NCBI RefSeq assembly: GCF_037975245.1
Contig: NC_092573.1
Location: 1,422,001 to 1,482,000, forward strand
Reading direction: 5' to 3'
From: Apostichopus japonicus
Taxonomy: Eukaryota; Echinodermata; Holothuroidea; Aspidochirotida; Stichopodidae
Length of the DNA stretch: 60,000 bases
The notes below the pieces were generated by a model. That model saw only the letters and a list, made by a program, of their open reading frames with translations, searched no databases and was not told the DNA's origin. A program made the position numbers and the translations under genes. Shown one piece after another: positions 12,601-27,600 of this stretch. Position 1 is the first letter of the stretch. Every line of letters begins with the position of its first letter.

Positions 12601-15600
12601 CGATAGGAAAATAAAGTTGGTTGATTTGAGCATCCAATATATTATTTATTTGAATTATTTATAATAGTCTAATCGGTAAACTCACAAGTTATAGATCATA
12701 GCTGTTCTTTGGATGTAACCCAACCCCCTACCATAAGATGCCATATTCTTGTAGATTCTATGCTCCTCCACAAGTTCCACATGAGTTTTTAGGAATTCTA
12801 TATAATTTGAGGTTTTTCCCAGTTTTTCCCACTTATAGGTGGGAAAAACCTCCCGGTAAAAACCGGTAAAAAACTTGTTTTTACCGGGGCGGTAAAAACC
12901 GCCCGGTAAAAACCGGCCAACCCTGCCTAAATCTAACACTGTTTGAGCAACTTCATTATTACACAATACCATCACATGTAATACAGAAACCATATTAACA
13001 TACTGACAGTCAAATGAAATTTGAACATCTGATATAAAGCATACAGTTAAAATACAACAGACATTATGAATTACAGAATAGTAACTTGCAAACATCCTCG
13101 AGGATATCTACCATCATCTCTGCCATATTCCTTACTAATTAATTCAAACACAATTATTGACATATGAAGCATAAAAAAAATTTGCCAAGTCATGCAAGCC
13201 ATTCTCAAAGATAAAGGACACAATTTCCATTCAACATGAGAAGCATTGTTCCACAATGGCATGACGATTCACTGAATGGATGCAGATTGGAAAAACTATC
13301 AAATCTAAACTCCAAACAGTCTGAACAACTCCACAGAATCAGAAACAATTTAATAATGTTAATAGGTGGCATAGTTATGACAACTGACACATCACTGTCA
13401 GTTTCATCTAACAGTTCACATAATTTTAGTAGCAATCATGTCAAAACATCCATCATCAACCTATCAATTAATAAACAATTTTAGTATTAAGAGTTAATCA
13501 TATACAGACAACTGACTAGGATCTTTACAACATCTTCTGAAAGAGCAAAACACATTACTGGCTAGAACTTCATTCAAACCAGGGAAACGGGTACTGTGGT
13601 CTAAGAACTGTTATTCAGCCCTTGATAGACCTGTGGAGATCCCGATTTAACAACTTCCTTCTGGGAGGGGGGGGGGGGTTCCAGTACCTTACAAACTAAT
13701 TAGCTAGGGTTCACAATGCAGCTTCATTTATGCAACCTCAAAATAAATGGGATTTTATGACAAATTCAGCTCATTTTGAAACAAAATTTTTTATCTGTAA
13801 ATGTGACTTTCTTCACCATATAAAGAGCCCTTTATTCAACACTGGAAAATTGAATGGAAAATTGCATATAATTAGCATATTTTTATCAACTTACAAATAT
13901 GTATTTTTTTCTTTGCGGTATAATTGTTGTATCTATTCTACATAAGTTCTAAAAATATCTCTAGAATTGAGACGGTGGTAAATAGCCAGAAGTCTTACCT
14001 GTTTAGCCTCGCACAGCTTGTCCAATTCGATTATGCAACCTGGTCGAGATGTCGACTGTAAACTGACGACCCTGGGTAAGTTGTCTGCAAGCGGAGTTTC
14101 ATCTTCATCTGAAGTATCCTTCAATAAATATGGGGTGATCGGGGAACTACTACTCAGATAACCCTGGAAAAATTAAACAAAATCAATCAAATAATCTACT
14201 TTCCAAACCAGTTGATAAGAAAATAAAAGAAATCTCTTAATAAAAATCTGAAATCTCACCTCAAACTGATTGCCTGTGGGAGAAATCTCATTCAGAAGAG
14301 AACGGGCATCGATGACAGCCTGGAATAGCCTCAGACTGTATCCGTCGGATGCGATGAAGCAAGCACTGGGCGAGTTGGACTGTAGAGGGAGACAACTACT
14401 TGGAAGTAAGCTCGGAAGCCAGGACACGTGCGAAAATGATGAAATGAATGGAGAGTTGATCCTGGCTAATTCTACCACACCGCCGAGTTTGCACAGCGGC
14501 CCCACATGAAAGACTTTCCATAATATGAGTTCACTGCAGAGACCTGTGGGAGCACTCATGTCTGGCCAGTTCATCTCGGAGTTTAATTTATCCATGATCT
14601 CGTCCGGGACCACAATCTCGTCTTTCTCCGGTAAATCTTTGGCCGTGCTCTCTAGATTGGTCTCGTAGAGTTTTGTCAACCTAGCATGCTCGCTCCGAGA
14701 GAGGAAGTTCTTTCCAAATAGGCTGAAAGAACCCGTGGGCTCTCTGACGCTGCCCCTCTTGGCAGCCAGGGAGGCCCTCCTCGCTGCGACGGAGGACTTC
14801 CGAGTTCTACTGGTAGCTATGTCGGGGTCTACCTCCACTCTTGGTACGTTGTGATGAGATGATGTCAGAAGCAAGGGCAAGATTGGATGACACGCCAAGT
14901 CATTCACCTGAAATCGATGACCTGCACTCCGGTTCACGTGACTCACGTTCAAGACAGCTTGAAACTTTGAACCCTCTGCGAAACTGATCTCCCACTGGTT
15001 GAGGGTCCCATTGGAATGTTTTGAGAGCATAGAGACTTTAGGAGTGTATGCAAATATATCGACGCCTTCTGGAACTTGGCTGAGTTTCTGAACAAAGCTG
15101 TAACTGGGCGTCATAGCTTTCAAATCGGTCGGTGACTCCACTCCCCGCCCTCTCTCCAGAACCCTGTGATCTAATGTCAAATTACTTCGATAGAGGATCA
15201 GGTCGCTGCAGAGACTGGTGGCATCGAACTGTGGGAATGCCTGAGGGATTCGGCACGAGAAGCTCACCAGGGGTTGTCGATGGACCCCGGGGATGTTCTC
15301 ATCCACCCATTCTACCAACCAGAGCAAGAAGGAGCCATCGATAGGATGAATACTGTACAACATATCGGCAGAGGATTGCCACTCGCGTAGGAGGGCATCA
15401 AAACCGGATCTCATTGCTGCGCTGAAAGCTTCCTTGCCCCCCTCTAAGAGGGCCCTCTGAGAGAATGGTGAGGACTCTAGACTGACTGGTCTTTGGATTG
15501 ATTTTGGGGATTGTGTTGGAACACTGATGATGATTCCACCTCCTGAAACAAACAAGAAGAATAAAACAGAAGGCTGATAACAACAGCAGCTGCCAGAAGT

Positions 15601-18600
15601 GACGCTACTTACCGTAATTTTGTGACTTTTAATATAATAATTATTACTACTAATTGTCATAGGATGTCAGGTCAAATCACCCCCCCCCCCCTCCCATCTC
15701 CTCAAACAAGATGAATTAGTCAGAAGGCTGAACAACAGCAGCTGCCAGAAGTGATGCTTCTTACCGTAATTTTGTGACTTTTTCAATATAATTATTATTA
15801 CTACTAATTGTCATAGGATGTCAGGTCAAATCACCCCCCCCCCCCCCTCCTCCCATCTCCTCAAAAGAAAACCTGTTAACATATATGACTTAAGCTTTCC
15901 AACAAAACCACAGAAATACTACTGAACATCAGCAACTTTGACACTTCATTCAAACATTGACTACATCTTTTATAGAAGCCCTTTCAGAATCATCAAAGAT
16001 TTACATATAATGCTGAGACGTCTGGCAACGACAGTAATTTATAGCTTACGTTATCCAAAGTCATAAATATACTAAAGAATACGGGCATGTTGTTTACAAT
16101 TAAACCTTGTTCAATTAAGCCTTCAATGTGAACTAAGTGTTTTGGTTATATTGACTGTCATGCATGGAAGCTAACATCTCATCATAAAACAGTTTCTTAG
16201 CTGACAAGTTTCATATCAACTGATAAAGAAATAGCAGACAGTTTGGAAGAAAATATAGAAAAGTTTGTTAATTTCTGAGAAATTCTGTGCCTTTATTGTA
16301 AAATGAAAATCAATTTAAGTGATAACCAAAATTAAATGAAACATTATTTACTTGTTACTTTACACTCATATTTTGTAGAATTACTGTGTGGGGAATCTTA
16401 GCTTGATAGGTTGCATTCCTACTTTGTATATTTATATACGTACAAGGATGTTAAAAGAGTAATTTGATATCAACTCACCATCTATGCTTGCACCATCTGT
16501 CGATTCCCTGCCAGATGGATCTGTTTCATCTGGTTAAAAGAAAATCAAGATATATATTAAAGCAATAGTTTTCTTGTTTTGCTGTAAATTTCTTAATTTT
16601 GTAATGAAGGCATCAAATTGACAAATCCACTAATGGGATTTTACATATTAGGATTTAATTGGGAAACTTCAAATACACATGTGGGTTATTACCTTTGCTC
16701 AGTTTAAACTGGTAAGTTGCATGATTTGGGACCAATAAATGACATTACATGAAGTATGATGAGAAACAAGAGGCCAAAATTATTACTGCTATTTTTTGTA
16801 TAATTGAACATATAAAAATGATTTATTTCTAGACAAATGTGAGTTTTGTGTTTCTTTCAATATTTCTTTCATTTTGTGGTGTCTCTAGGCAATCTAGTAA
16901 ATTTGGAAAGTAACTATATGACAATACCTCTGTTCATTTTTTCCTTTTTAATCTAATTCCTTTTTATTTCCTTACTTTATCCTTAACTGAGTATACTGGC
17001 TCTCCTATCTCCTTGGACAAACAAAAACATGTTATCTTAAAATAATTTAAGGGTTTCATCTCTACTTTAAACATTGATGCAATTATGAAATGAACTCAAA
17101 ACCAGTCATGAACCCCACTCCCCCTCCATTCCCTCAGTAGATCCCATTGAATGTTCCCAGCAAAAGCCTAGACAGAAGATGTACTACGGCATATGTGGCA
17201 ATGTAAATGCATTATTAATACTTGACAGAGGTACCCCAATACATAACCCTGCAGGCCATGCAGCTGTCCTCTCCCTTCCCATCCTCCTTCTTCCTCTACC
17301 CACTCACACATCTGCTTTTACACCATCAGAGGTAACTGATATCTGTGACGAATCTCTCTTTTATGATCCCATATTCCTTACCATCATATTCTGATTGAGA
17401 TTCCTGTGACCCAATCTCCTGGCTGGTGGTGTCAGTTCCGCTGGTTCGGGTGTCGACTAGGGCCGACTCCTTGCTGGGCTGAAGGAGCATCTCTGACGCT
17501 AGTGTGTACTGGAGTTCTTTATTATTTAGCCAGTTAACCACAAAGTTTGGCGCAGCACCTTTAGACATTGTCCCAATGGCAGGAAGAAGTGGAATATCTA
17601 GAAATGTACAAACAACAAACATATATAGAAAACATATATACATTATGAATCTCTCTTGTAATCCTATCAGCAAGCTTCACCACTTTCATTCACTACCAAA
17701 GGCGGTCAGAGGCGCCATAAATTGTTACTGGCCGGTGATCCAACGGGCAGCACTCAGGCATTGAAACCAGAGGCAGACAGGGTGCCTCAAGCGATACAAG
17801 AGTCTTTCATCATCGAGGGAAATGAAGACCCTTTGCACTTTGGTTTTCATCCGGTTTCCCGGTAGGCAAATCCATTCCTACTCACAACCAAAATAACCGG
17901 AACTATCGATGGCATATCGAAACAGTCTCTAGGTTTTCAGAATCATACACTACATGAAATTGAGCTACAAACAATTCCTGTAACAACTGCAATAAACTAA
18001 GAGGAATTCTGTTTGATATTCCTGTTCTACTGCTTACTTCCACCTTTCTTGCAGTTCTTATTTCCTAAATTTCAAACCATGGCAGAGAGCCTTCACTAAC
18101 TCTTATGGCAGTTATCAGAAAACAAAACATGGAAAGAGGCCTTCAAGGGCAAGGTGCCCATGGCATCCATCCTGTCTATACTGCATCTGTTCTTTTCTAT
18201 ACATCCTCCATTCTTACCTATTCATGGTCTATATTATTGTGTTTAGATGTCCACCAATCACCTCTATTAGGACCTCCATTGTTTCAGTCTTTTGTTTATT
18301 TACATTATCGCCTCGGTTAATTTCCACACGGACATTGTTCTTTTCCCCATTCTCTCCATTATTTCTATACAGTCCTCTGTCATTTTTACAAACCTATTAG
18401 TCAACTTCATGTCTTTAACCTCGGTGAGATACACACTTAAGCCAGGGTCTAATTTTTACCACATCATGAACAAAACAAATTATTCCAGGTTTCTTTATCA
18501 TAAAAGCCACCAGTCTACAAAGCAGTACCACACCCAAATGTCAATAATATTGTCATCAAATGACCCCCAAGGATAAAACTTTCTATAAGCAATGAAGGAA

Positions 18601-21600
18601 ATTTAAATCTTTTCTCATACTTTTGTTTGTTTTTTCAGTTTTTCAGCTGGTAGGGAAGAACATGTTAAGCCAGCTCACTCTACCATACCATACACTGAAT
18701 GGAATAAATATAATTTTTACAACTGATGGTTCTTACCAGTATTTGGATTAATGGTAGCAGCAATATGGAAATGAACCTGGATCGGGATTCCCATATAGCC
18801 ATTAGGATGACTTTTGTTGCCATGGTAATATTTATGTAGATCATGTTCCTGTTTGACACTGCTTAATGGAACATTAACTCCTGCAGTTCTCCTCTTTTTC
18901 CTGTTGGGATCAAAAAAAGTATGAAAAACAATCGTTGAAATTTAACTTCATTTGAAATACTAGCAACCGTGTGTCTGTGTGTGAAGTATAAAACAATCTA
19001 TTATTATGAAGTATTAAACAATCTATTATCATTGATGATAACCTGGTGGAAATAATTCTGTGCTCAGTCATCAAACACAGTGGCAAAGGGTCAAAAAGAG
19101 TCCATTGTCAATGAAGACCTTGCCAGGAAATGATGACAAATGAAAGTGATCCTTGAGAAAAAAAAGGAATTTGTTTATACATAAAACTATTCCTGATGCA
19201 CAACTTGGAACAACCTGGATAAAGACCTTCACATAGAGCTCTATAAACTCTGCTGCTGGTTTTACAATAATCAAGGACATGCCTTCACACCTTCCGTAGA
19301 GACGGATATTGATTTTTTCTTTATTTTAACAAGTACACCTGGCAGCTTTGTCCAGGGCAGTCTGACAACCAATAACACATGATGATAGAGAGGACAAAAT
19401 AACAAAATATTCTCAAACAGTTTGTTGCCCTCTGTTACCTGCATCTTCACAACAATACTTTCATGGAATAAAGTCTGTGAGAACAGGATCCATCACGTCT
19501 GACAGTGACTATTATTGTAACAATTTAGGTCACTTAGCTTTTCCATGTATAATGCTCAAATGATGAATAGTGCCCAGGGTATAACACCAAACTTGAACTC
19601 AAAGACTTCTAAAATTTCTAACTTATCATCTGAATAATTTATTTATTTATATCTTTGCGACTGAGAGTAAGAGCTAATGTACTATCATCAACATTACATC
19701 ATGTACAATAAATCATTACATTGAGAAATGCATTCTCTTACAATGCTTGACGAGTAAATATTTCTGACAAACACAGCACTACGTTAGGATCCTAAGTAAG
19801 ATTTCACATTTTGCAGGAAAATTTTTGAGTTTATGAATTTTATTTTGTTAAAATATTTTTTGGCAAATTTGTAAATCATTTTCCTTGCTAGATGTCAAAC
19901 CCTGAGATACCCAAAATATACACACACCAAACAAAAATGAGACAAAATTACCTTGGCTTCAGACCTAGACTGAAATTTTGCCTCTTGTACAAATTCTGAG
20001 CTTCTGCTTTCTCCTCATTGGTTGGTAGCCTGGATGATGTGGAGATAACATTGATGTCTGGAAGCAAGGTCTCCCTCCACACACGACATATGTTGTCTCT
20101 GCAGGATGTCACCAGACAGTTTGCAACAGTATTCCTGAAAAGCACAGTAAATAAATGAAAGACTTAAACAGTTATAGATTACAAATGCCAAAAAAGAGTG
20201 ACGAAATAAATCCCAAAATGATGAGACATGTGCCTCGACTGTTTCAAGATTAATACCAATAAATTAGAAACGGGAAATGAAACCAACCGATCATGTTGTT
20301 GTATGGACAGACCCAAAGTTTTACTACATGCTGAATTATAATAATGAAACTTCAGGTCAGAGTTAAATTTTACAGCATTCGCAGTGAGTGGCGCAAATGA
20401 AAACCGTTCATTTGCTATCTATCTCGACTAGTTTCAAAATCGATTGATAATAACAATGATATGGAAACTAGGAGAGGACAAAACAATGTGACAGGAGAGC
20501 ACGATATCATATATCTGCTTCAATAACAGTAAAACCCAGCCTTGTTTTGCTATCATTTTCAGAAATTTGCTTCCAGTGTCTGACTCTGCCAAGTGCAAAC
20601 TGTTGGGATACATGAGTACTAGGAAATAAAACTAATAAACATTGTACCAACAGCAATCAGATTTTTCCACAAGCTGCACACGCATGCAATTAAAATAATA
20701 TGTGCGTGTTAACTTGTACAACTTGTCGCAGTGATGTCCCAACTAAAACACAATTCTTTTTTTTATACTACCACATGCTATACAGGCATGGAGATTGGTA
20801 TTATGCACATAACAATCCCAAATTGATTTCCATCCAACATTTCGATCCCCTTCGACTCTCGTTCTTCTCTCCTCTAAAAACCCACACAAATCAGAAATAA
20901 AAACTTTGCCCTGCACCTTAATTTTTAAATTGGACTGTAGGAATAGGAGGCAACCAGAGGTATGTAAAAACTCAAACCATCTGAAGATTTTTTTTAACCA
21001 TTGAGCCCATCCTCTTGGCAGGATTATTCCAGCTCTCAGTGACACCTTTATCAGTACAAGTAGGTCAGACAGATGACCCATTTAAAGTTTACTCTTAACC
21101 TCACTCTAAGAGCTTCAAAAGTGAGTGACAATCAAATTTTCCAGTAGGATTACACCATCGAATTGATCATTAACGACCGACGGGCCTAACAAATTTTTCT
21201 GATTGTCTCATAATAACATTCTGATTACAAAATAGTCGACTGGCATGACAGAATCCATTAAAGCAAGTCTCACAAACTGAATACACATCCTACTCCTATG
21301 AAAAATAGATTTATGTGTATAGAGGTACCCTAACCCACAGTAATCATTGATCGGCAGTTATACAGACTATATGTATTTTTTTTTTAGCTATTTACTTTCT
21401 ATGTTATATCCTAAAGCTAAGCTGTACCCTTTTCTTCTTCTTTTTACTCCTGTTTATAAGTTGTTGTTTTTTGTTTTGTTATTTATATTTATACTAGTGA
21501 ATACATAAATGAAAACAAATGGGGCTAACAAAATTCAAATAGTAACTATTAAGATGCTAGATGGATAGCATCCTAACTCAAGTAAATTTCCTGTTCAAAG

Positions 21601-24600
21601 ACTAGTGGATCTTACACAGAGGTCCATAAACACAAGGTCCATACCCTACAATATACAAAGTTTATAAGCAAGTGGATAACAGGTTCAGAGCCCACTTGTA
21701 ACCACAGAGGATTAATAGTGGCTAAAAGGTTCAAAATCCAATGCAAAATCACTAAATCAGAGAGATGCTTGATGGATAGACATAACCCACTTTGCTCACT
21801 GACTAACTGTGGATGGGTAACTCACAACCCACTTTTGGCAATCTTAGTCTAAATGAAATCGGTTCATAATTTGTCAATACTAGTATACTGAAAATTTTCT
21901 TCAAATATTAGATGAAAGAGGAGAGTAATATATCAAAGTCTCATGAAGCCTCAAGTAAAGTCTCATGAAAGAAATTTTTTTTTTTTGCAGGAATGTGCTC
22001 CAAGCAATAAAATATTTTAAGGATAAAAAAGAAAAGAGCTATTTTTTTCCAATATCAAAGTACCGGTTTTATATTTATAATCATCAAATATGCCAGAATA
22101 TTCCAAGGCTTGTAAGCTAAACGCTGCAATCTAGACTAAACTCACTCAACCAACGGCAAACAGCGTGAATTTTATGTCCTCTAAGACCTTCTCTAAGAAT
22201 TGATTATATCATTCACAGAGCATCGCATCCATCACAACCTAATTGAAAATTCTACCAAAACCGAGCTTCAGACATAAATAATTCACAGTTCGATTAATGG
22301 CCTGGACTGTGTCAACCTTATTTTTGCTTTTTCATCTGAGAACAACAGTAATAACAAAATTTAAACTGTAATGCCAGGGAGGGGGGGGGGGGGGGGGAAT
22401 CCTCATATTCACCATAAAAACTGAATATCTCCTGGAATATAAATGGAAAAAGGTGATTAACTCTTCAATAATAGTGAATATCTTTTACTCTTGACCTTTT
22501 TCAAAAAGGGTCATAGAGTAGCCAGAACACATGTTATCAATGTTTGAAATATCAACCTCACAAACACAGTCTCTCAAAACTATCAGAACCAAATTGTTCG
22601 GAAGCTGATACCTCCTAGCTTGAGAGCTGTGCATTTTGGGTTGATTTTGGTCAATCCTGGTTCATTTCAATAAATACAAAATCCTGTATATAATGCAGAC
22701 TACTAACTTGACCAATCAACTTCCATGCCAAATATTGAAGAGAAAGTTCAACATCCTTGAACACTTTCACATGTCTTCGATCAACAGCTAATTGTGCAAA
22801 CAAATTGTGTTAAAACTGCATGGAAATTTGAGCAATTAAACAAGAGCCCTGCAAATTCTGTTCAAGCAAATATAAATTAAATAAATATTTTATATTTCAC
22901 ATTTTGGGCAGTGATACATGATCATTGTGTAATACAATGATAGGCTGCAGAATTTTTTCAGCCTACATACAGCTCTTTTCATGAACATGTACTGCTAGAT
23001 AACAACAGATCCATCACTCAGCAAGAAGGCGATACACAACACCATGTTTGAAGTTTCATTATTAAAATTAGAAACATGGAATTTTTGTTAGTTTATTCTT
23101 AAACCAACCAAGGCATGACATATGGAAAATTTACCTTTTAACCATGTGACAGGAAATTGTTCAGAACAAAAACATTTTCTAACAGCGGCAGGAATTATTT
23201 GTTTGTACTGGTTTTATATATGACTTTTCCTTTTGGTTTTGTTTATGGTGATGACATGGGGAAGCAGCAAAACATTACTGCAAAAATATCTGTAACATGT
23301 AACCCACTTAAGGGCCTATTTATTAAAATATGTAACATAACAAATTGTCAGAGACCCTGTCAGTTAAGTTCATGGAAAATGCTTCAATTCTTTCCTTTTT
23401 TCAATAATATTGTCAGCTGTAATCTTCAGCAGGGTAGAGGCTTTCTGAAAATCTTAAGAGACCTAGATTTTAGAAGCGAAAAAACAATACATATATATAT
23501 GTGAAAGTAATTACTTAATACAGTTAAACACACAGAAACATAGTTTGGCAGTTTCTAAAGTTCATTGAAAGTACTGTTCAGTAATTGCCACTATGACACA
23601 AACTTGTGAACGCTTTGGATCATATGTAAGTTCTGAGAGAGCATGAAACAAACATCTCAATACTGACAAACAATTGTTAAGCATAATTGTGGGCATACAT
23701 TTCTGTCAATGTCAGCATGTCTAACAGTTCTGTACATGTTGTACATATATGTAGTCCCAGCCAAGAGAAAGTCAAACAACACTCACACCCCCCCTCCATC
23801 TCCCTTTGTCCCCACCCCCCTATTGTCACTCCTTTTCTCGTAGCTCTCTTCCACCTTTTTTTTCTCCAAACCTTTCTGTCTTTGTCCTTCTCAAGTTTAT
23901 TCCCTACCCCTCTTCCCTTAAACCTCTCTGTCCCTCTACAATTTATCTCCTACAGTACCTCTCCTCTTCCCCTGTTGGTCGATCTTCTCTCCATCTCTTC
24001 TCTACAAATCCCCTTACATCTATCTCTTTGTGTTCACCATGCTCATTAACCTGTCTGTATTCTGTGCATGTTTTTGTCCCTTCTGATACTGTTACTTGTC
24101 ATTCAGCCCATCTAAAGAAGATCCTGCTAGGATCAAAACATCAGGCCAACTTATTTATACACAAAACACTCACATATATCAGTCTTCAGTAAAAGCAAAA
24201 CAAAAGAGAGAGAGAAATTTGGTAAAATTTCTGCTAAAAAAACTAGCATTAACCAGCTGAAGAAATTAAACAAAGGTTGACATGAAGAATAGTCACATAT
24301 TGTACTTATATTGTACTTAAAACAGAAATGTTGAGAAGAGGACTCACCTGGGCAAGTATTTGCTGGTCTTCCTCCAAGAGAAACCAGTTACTGCTCTGGG
24401 GTGTGCTAAATAGATGAAACTGTAGCTCTCACCCTTGGGGTCTATGACACCATTGACTTTACCCACTTTAGTCTGAGGAGACTGGACCCTATACCAGATC
24501 TTAACCAGTCTATCACTCTGAAATAAAAAAAATATTATACTTATGAAAGCCCAGACACCATTCACCAATGAACATTTTCCAAAGATTGACTTGACACTCC

Positions 24601-27600
24601 TCAAGCTAGATCTGGTTATTTTGCAAGAACACATTTCAAGGTTTGGGTTCTATCGTTAAAGTGTGCCATGGTACCATCACATCTCTTTGCATTTTTATAT
24701 GAGTTTTAGGATACATGAGACAAAGAGAAAGCTATGGTTAGAGATCTTGGAATGAAACAATCTTCAAATGTCCTCATTTGGTGTTGAAGGCACTTACATG
24801 TATCTCACTTCACTATGCGCCAGTCCCAAAATAGCCGATAAATATTCGTAAGCTCATACTGGACAGGGAGACACCAACAGAAGACAGAAAGATGCTTAAT
24901 GTTGTGAAACTTTCTACAGCAGGTTTTAATTAGGACTTGTGATACACTGAAGTGCACAGTTGACGCATTAAATGACATTAATTTATTAATTAAAAGGAAT
25001 TTTAAACAAAAGAAGTGGTCATCAAAGGTTTAGTCCATTGGTTGGCAATTAAAGACATAAAGCTGCATTTGTGTTGAATTCAGTGCAATCTGGTGATACC
25101 ATACAAAAATATTTGAAGACTAGTTACTTGAAAAAAAATATATATTTTACTTAATTCTAACAAATTCCCAGAAGGAACTATGAAAGATATTTTAAGATTT
25201 TGTGGGGCACAAATTTTCTATGTTGAATTAAAAACAAGTTATGTCCCTCTACTTAGGAGCAATCAAATTTTTGAAACCAGAAGGATTTCTTTAATAGATC
25301 TATAGATTGAAGGGAATTCAATTATGTGTGGATAAACTAACATGCCTAAAATCAAAGTCAATCAAACTTGCATCCCACCCACAATGTTGCATAAATTACC
25401 TCATAAACTTCATCACAAGAATCACATTTTTTTCTTTTTTTTCCTTTTTTTGGATACCTTCAGTTCACCTTGATATCAAAATTGCAAAACTTATTTCACG
25501 TCAACATACAGGAAGCACATTTAATCACGATATACAGGTCTTCAGTACACAATACAATTTATTACAATCTAACAACAACCTGTCGATTATGAGTCATCAC
25601 TTTTGCTTTGTCTGTGAATGTCTACTGCTCATGAATGTGAGTGAATGGAGACGTTCGTGGAATAATTGTTTACGGTGAGATAAAAAAATATAAAAACTAA
25701 TTAAAAAAGCGGTTAATAAACATCATACTAAGATGATTCCTACATCATTCCGGATGTCGTTAATGTACAAACTCATCAATCATTTGTTGATAACACAAGA
25801 GAAATATGTAAACACAATAAGAACTGTATTATAAAGTCCACATTAATAACAATGCTCTGCTGTCTGAAAGAGAAAGTATTTCAGCACTCAAGATTAAGTG
25901 AAATTGATACACAGAGTTTATACCTACAATAATATTAGATAGATGCTGTGATGTTATGAAAGGCTAAAGCCATGTTACTCAATGGACTGATATATTGACA
26001 TAGTGAACATAATGTGTCTCAAAGCTAATCATTTCTTCCACTAGGTAATCTTGAGTGGATACGACACAGTTGATATCAAAACTGATGGAGTGAGCGAGGA
26101 AAAAAGTAGAAGGGTTGGGTTGGAGTGAGGAAGGGATCATGTATGCAAATAATCATACATTCCATTGTTTCTTTCTCAACAATGTATGAAATTTTTGACA
26201 TAAAGCACGATTCAAAGTCGTAACTTGAGCTTTGAACAAACAAAGTTTTACAAAAATGTTGAACAGGTTCACTATTAACATGGGCACATATTACGACTAG
26301 TTAAAACTTTGAGTCAATGTTGTACCTTTATTAAACCTACTGCAAATAAATACCCCAAGATGTGCATAGATACCAGTGGCAAAATTGGAAGGGATTAAAT
26401 CCCACAGCGAATCATGTGCATAGATATGCTAATATTATTGAAATCTCTGTGAAAGGCCTTCCCGCCTCCAAAGTCCATCGACACCAAACCACTAAATATA
26501 TCTGAGGACTTGTTATAAATCTGCCTAAGACTGATTACGTGCAGCCACCATGCATCAAACCAAAAGATCAATATTGAAACAAAAATAACCCCACAAATTC
26601 AGGACAGTGCCATCCGACAAACAGAAAACTCAAATACTGTTGAGACAGATTTGGTCTTGCAAGTAATTTTAGTGCCGTGCACAATGACTCTTTAAAGGAA
26701 AAAAATTGATAGAAAAAAATGATTTGACTAACAGAAAAACTCCAGATGTCTATAATCAGAGTTTGCCTAATAACAAATTGGTTCTTATTTGTAGATTTGA
26801 CAAGATAGACCACAAAAAAAAATGATTCAGTAGTACTACTTCTAAAGTTCCTTCCTCTTTCATTCATTTCACAATTCATTTATGCAAAGCGTTGACAGAT
26901 ATGTTAATTTTTTCGTTATTTCTTTGCTTTATTTCCCAGCAGAATGTTCCACCACTTAATTAGGTAATTATGCCGAGAGACCCTGCTCTATTTCACCGCA
27001 CGTATCATCACCTTATTGCAATAGAGAGTGGTTAAGATGCCAACTATTTATTGAAAACTAAATGAAAGCCAGAGAGGAGAGAGAGAAGAGGCATCGAACC
27101 AGTGATTAATTATGAAACAATGAAACCTGACTACCGGGCTGAATCTATTGACAAACTGATTAGTAATTCAGTGCAATATTTCCCCAATGGCTTATCTGTT
27201 CAAATAAGAGAGGTAATGCACGGGCAGGGTATTCAGGTTCATAGATTCATACAGTGTATTCACAAAATGGCTGATTATACGACATGACAAAGCAACAAGT
27301 GACAAGTTCTGAGGATGACAATTCAACACTTTCAAGCTTTTTGAACTAATAATTTTTGCCCACAGATTTTGTGTTCAAGAAAGGTTTGCAGTGTTATAGA
27401 TTGTATCTCCTGAACAACTACTTATAGTTGCAAACCAGACATTCTGTGCACATTAAAATGTTTGTGTACATATATAAATGTGATTATAGACAGGACTCTG
27501 ACCAGTGTTTCTTCATTTACTCATCTTCCATTTCCTCTATAAATATTAAACACGAATGACGTTAGCCTTTGAAGTATTATGAGACACTTGCTGGTATGAG

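Larger units (their letters stand above)
15543..17381 (-). other. DMXL2: DMXL introns 11 and 10 (around exon 11)
   Basis: Apart from the 153-bp tandem duplication and the 51-nt exon 11, these are AT-rich intron sequence. Nothing else is recognised. Confidence 0.6.

Noticed and set aside
12682-13095. 137-codon minus-strand open frame overlapping the right end of the hAT-like element, a possible transposase fragment.
   Set aside because: Part of it simply translates the subterminal GGTAAAAACC repeats and it runs past the element border; no hAT or BED domain motif is visible.
23157-23504. 115-codon plus-strand frame with a hydrophobic N-terminus resembling a signal peptide.
   Set aside because: It lies in a DMXL intron, has no recognisable domain, and AT-rich sequence yields such frames by chance.
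23785-24045. Overlapping plus-strand frames rich in Pro, Leu, Ser and Phe.
   Set aside because: Low-complexity products of a pyrimidine-rich tract.
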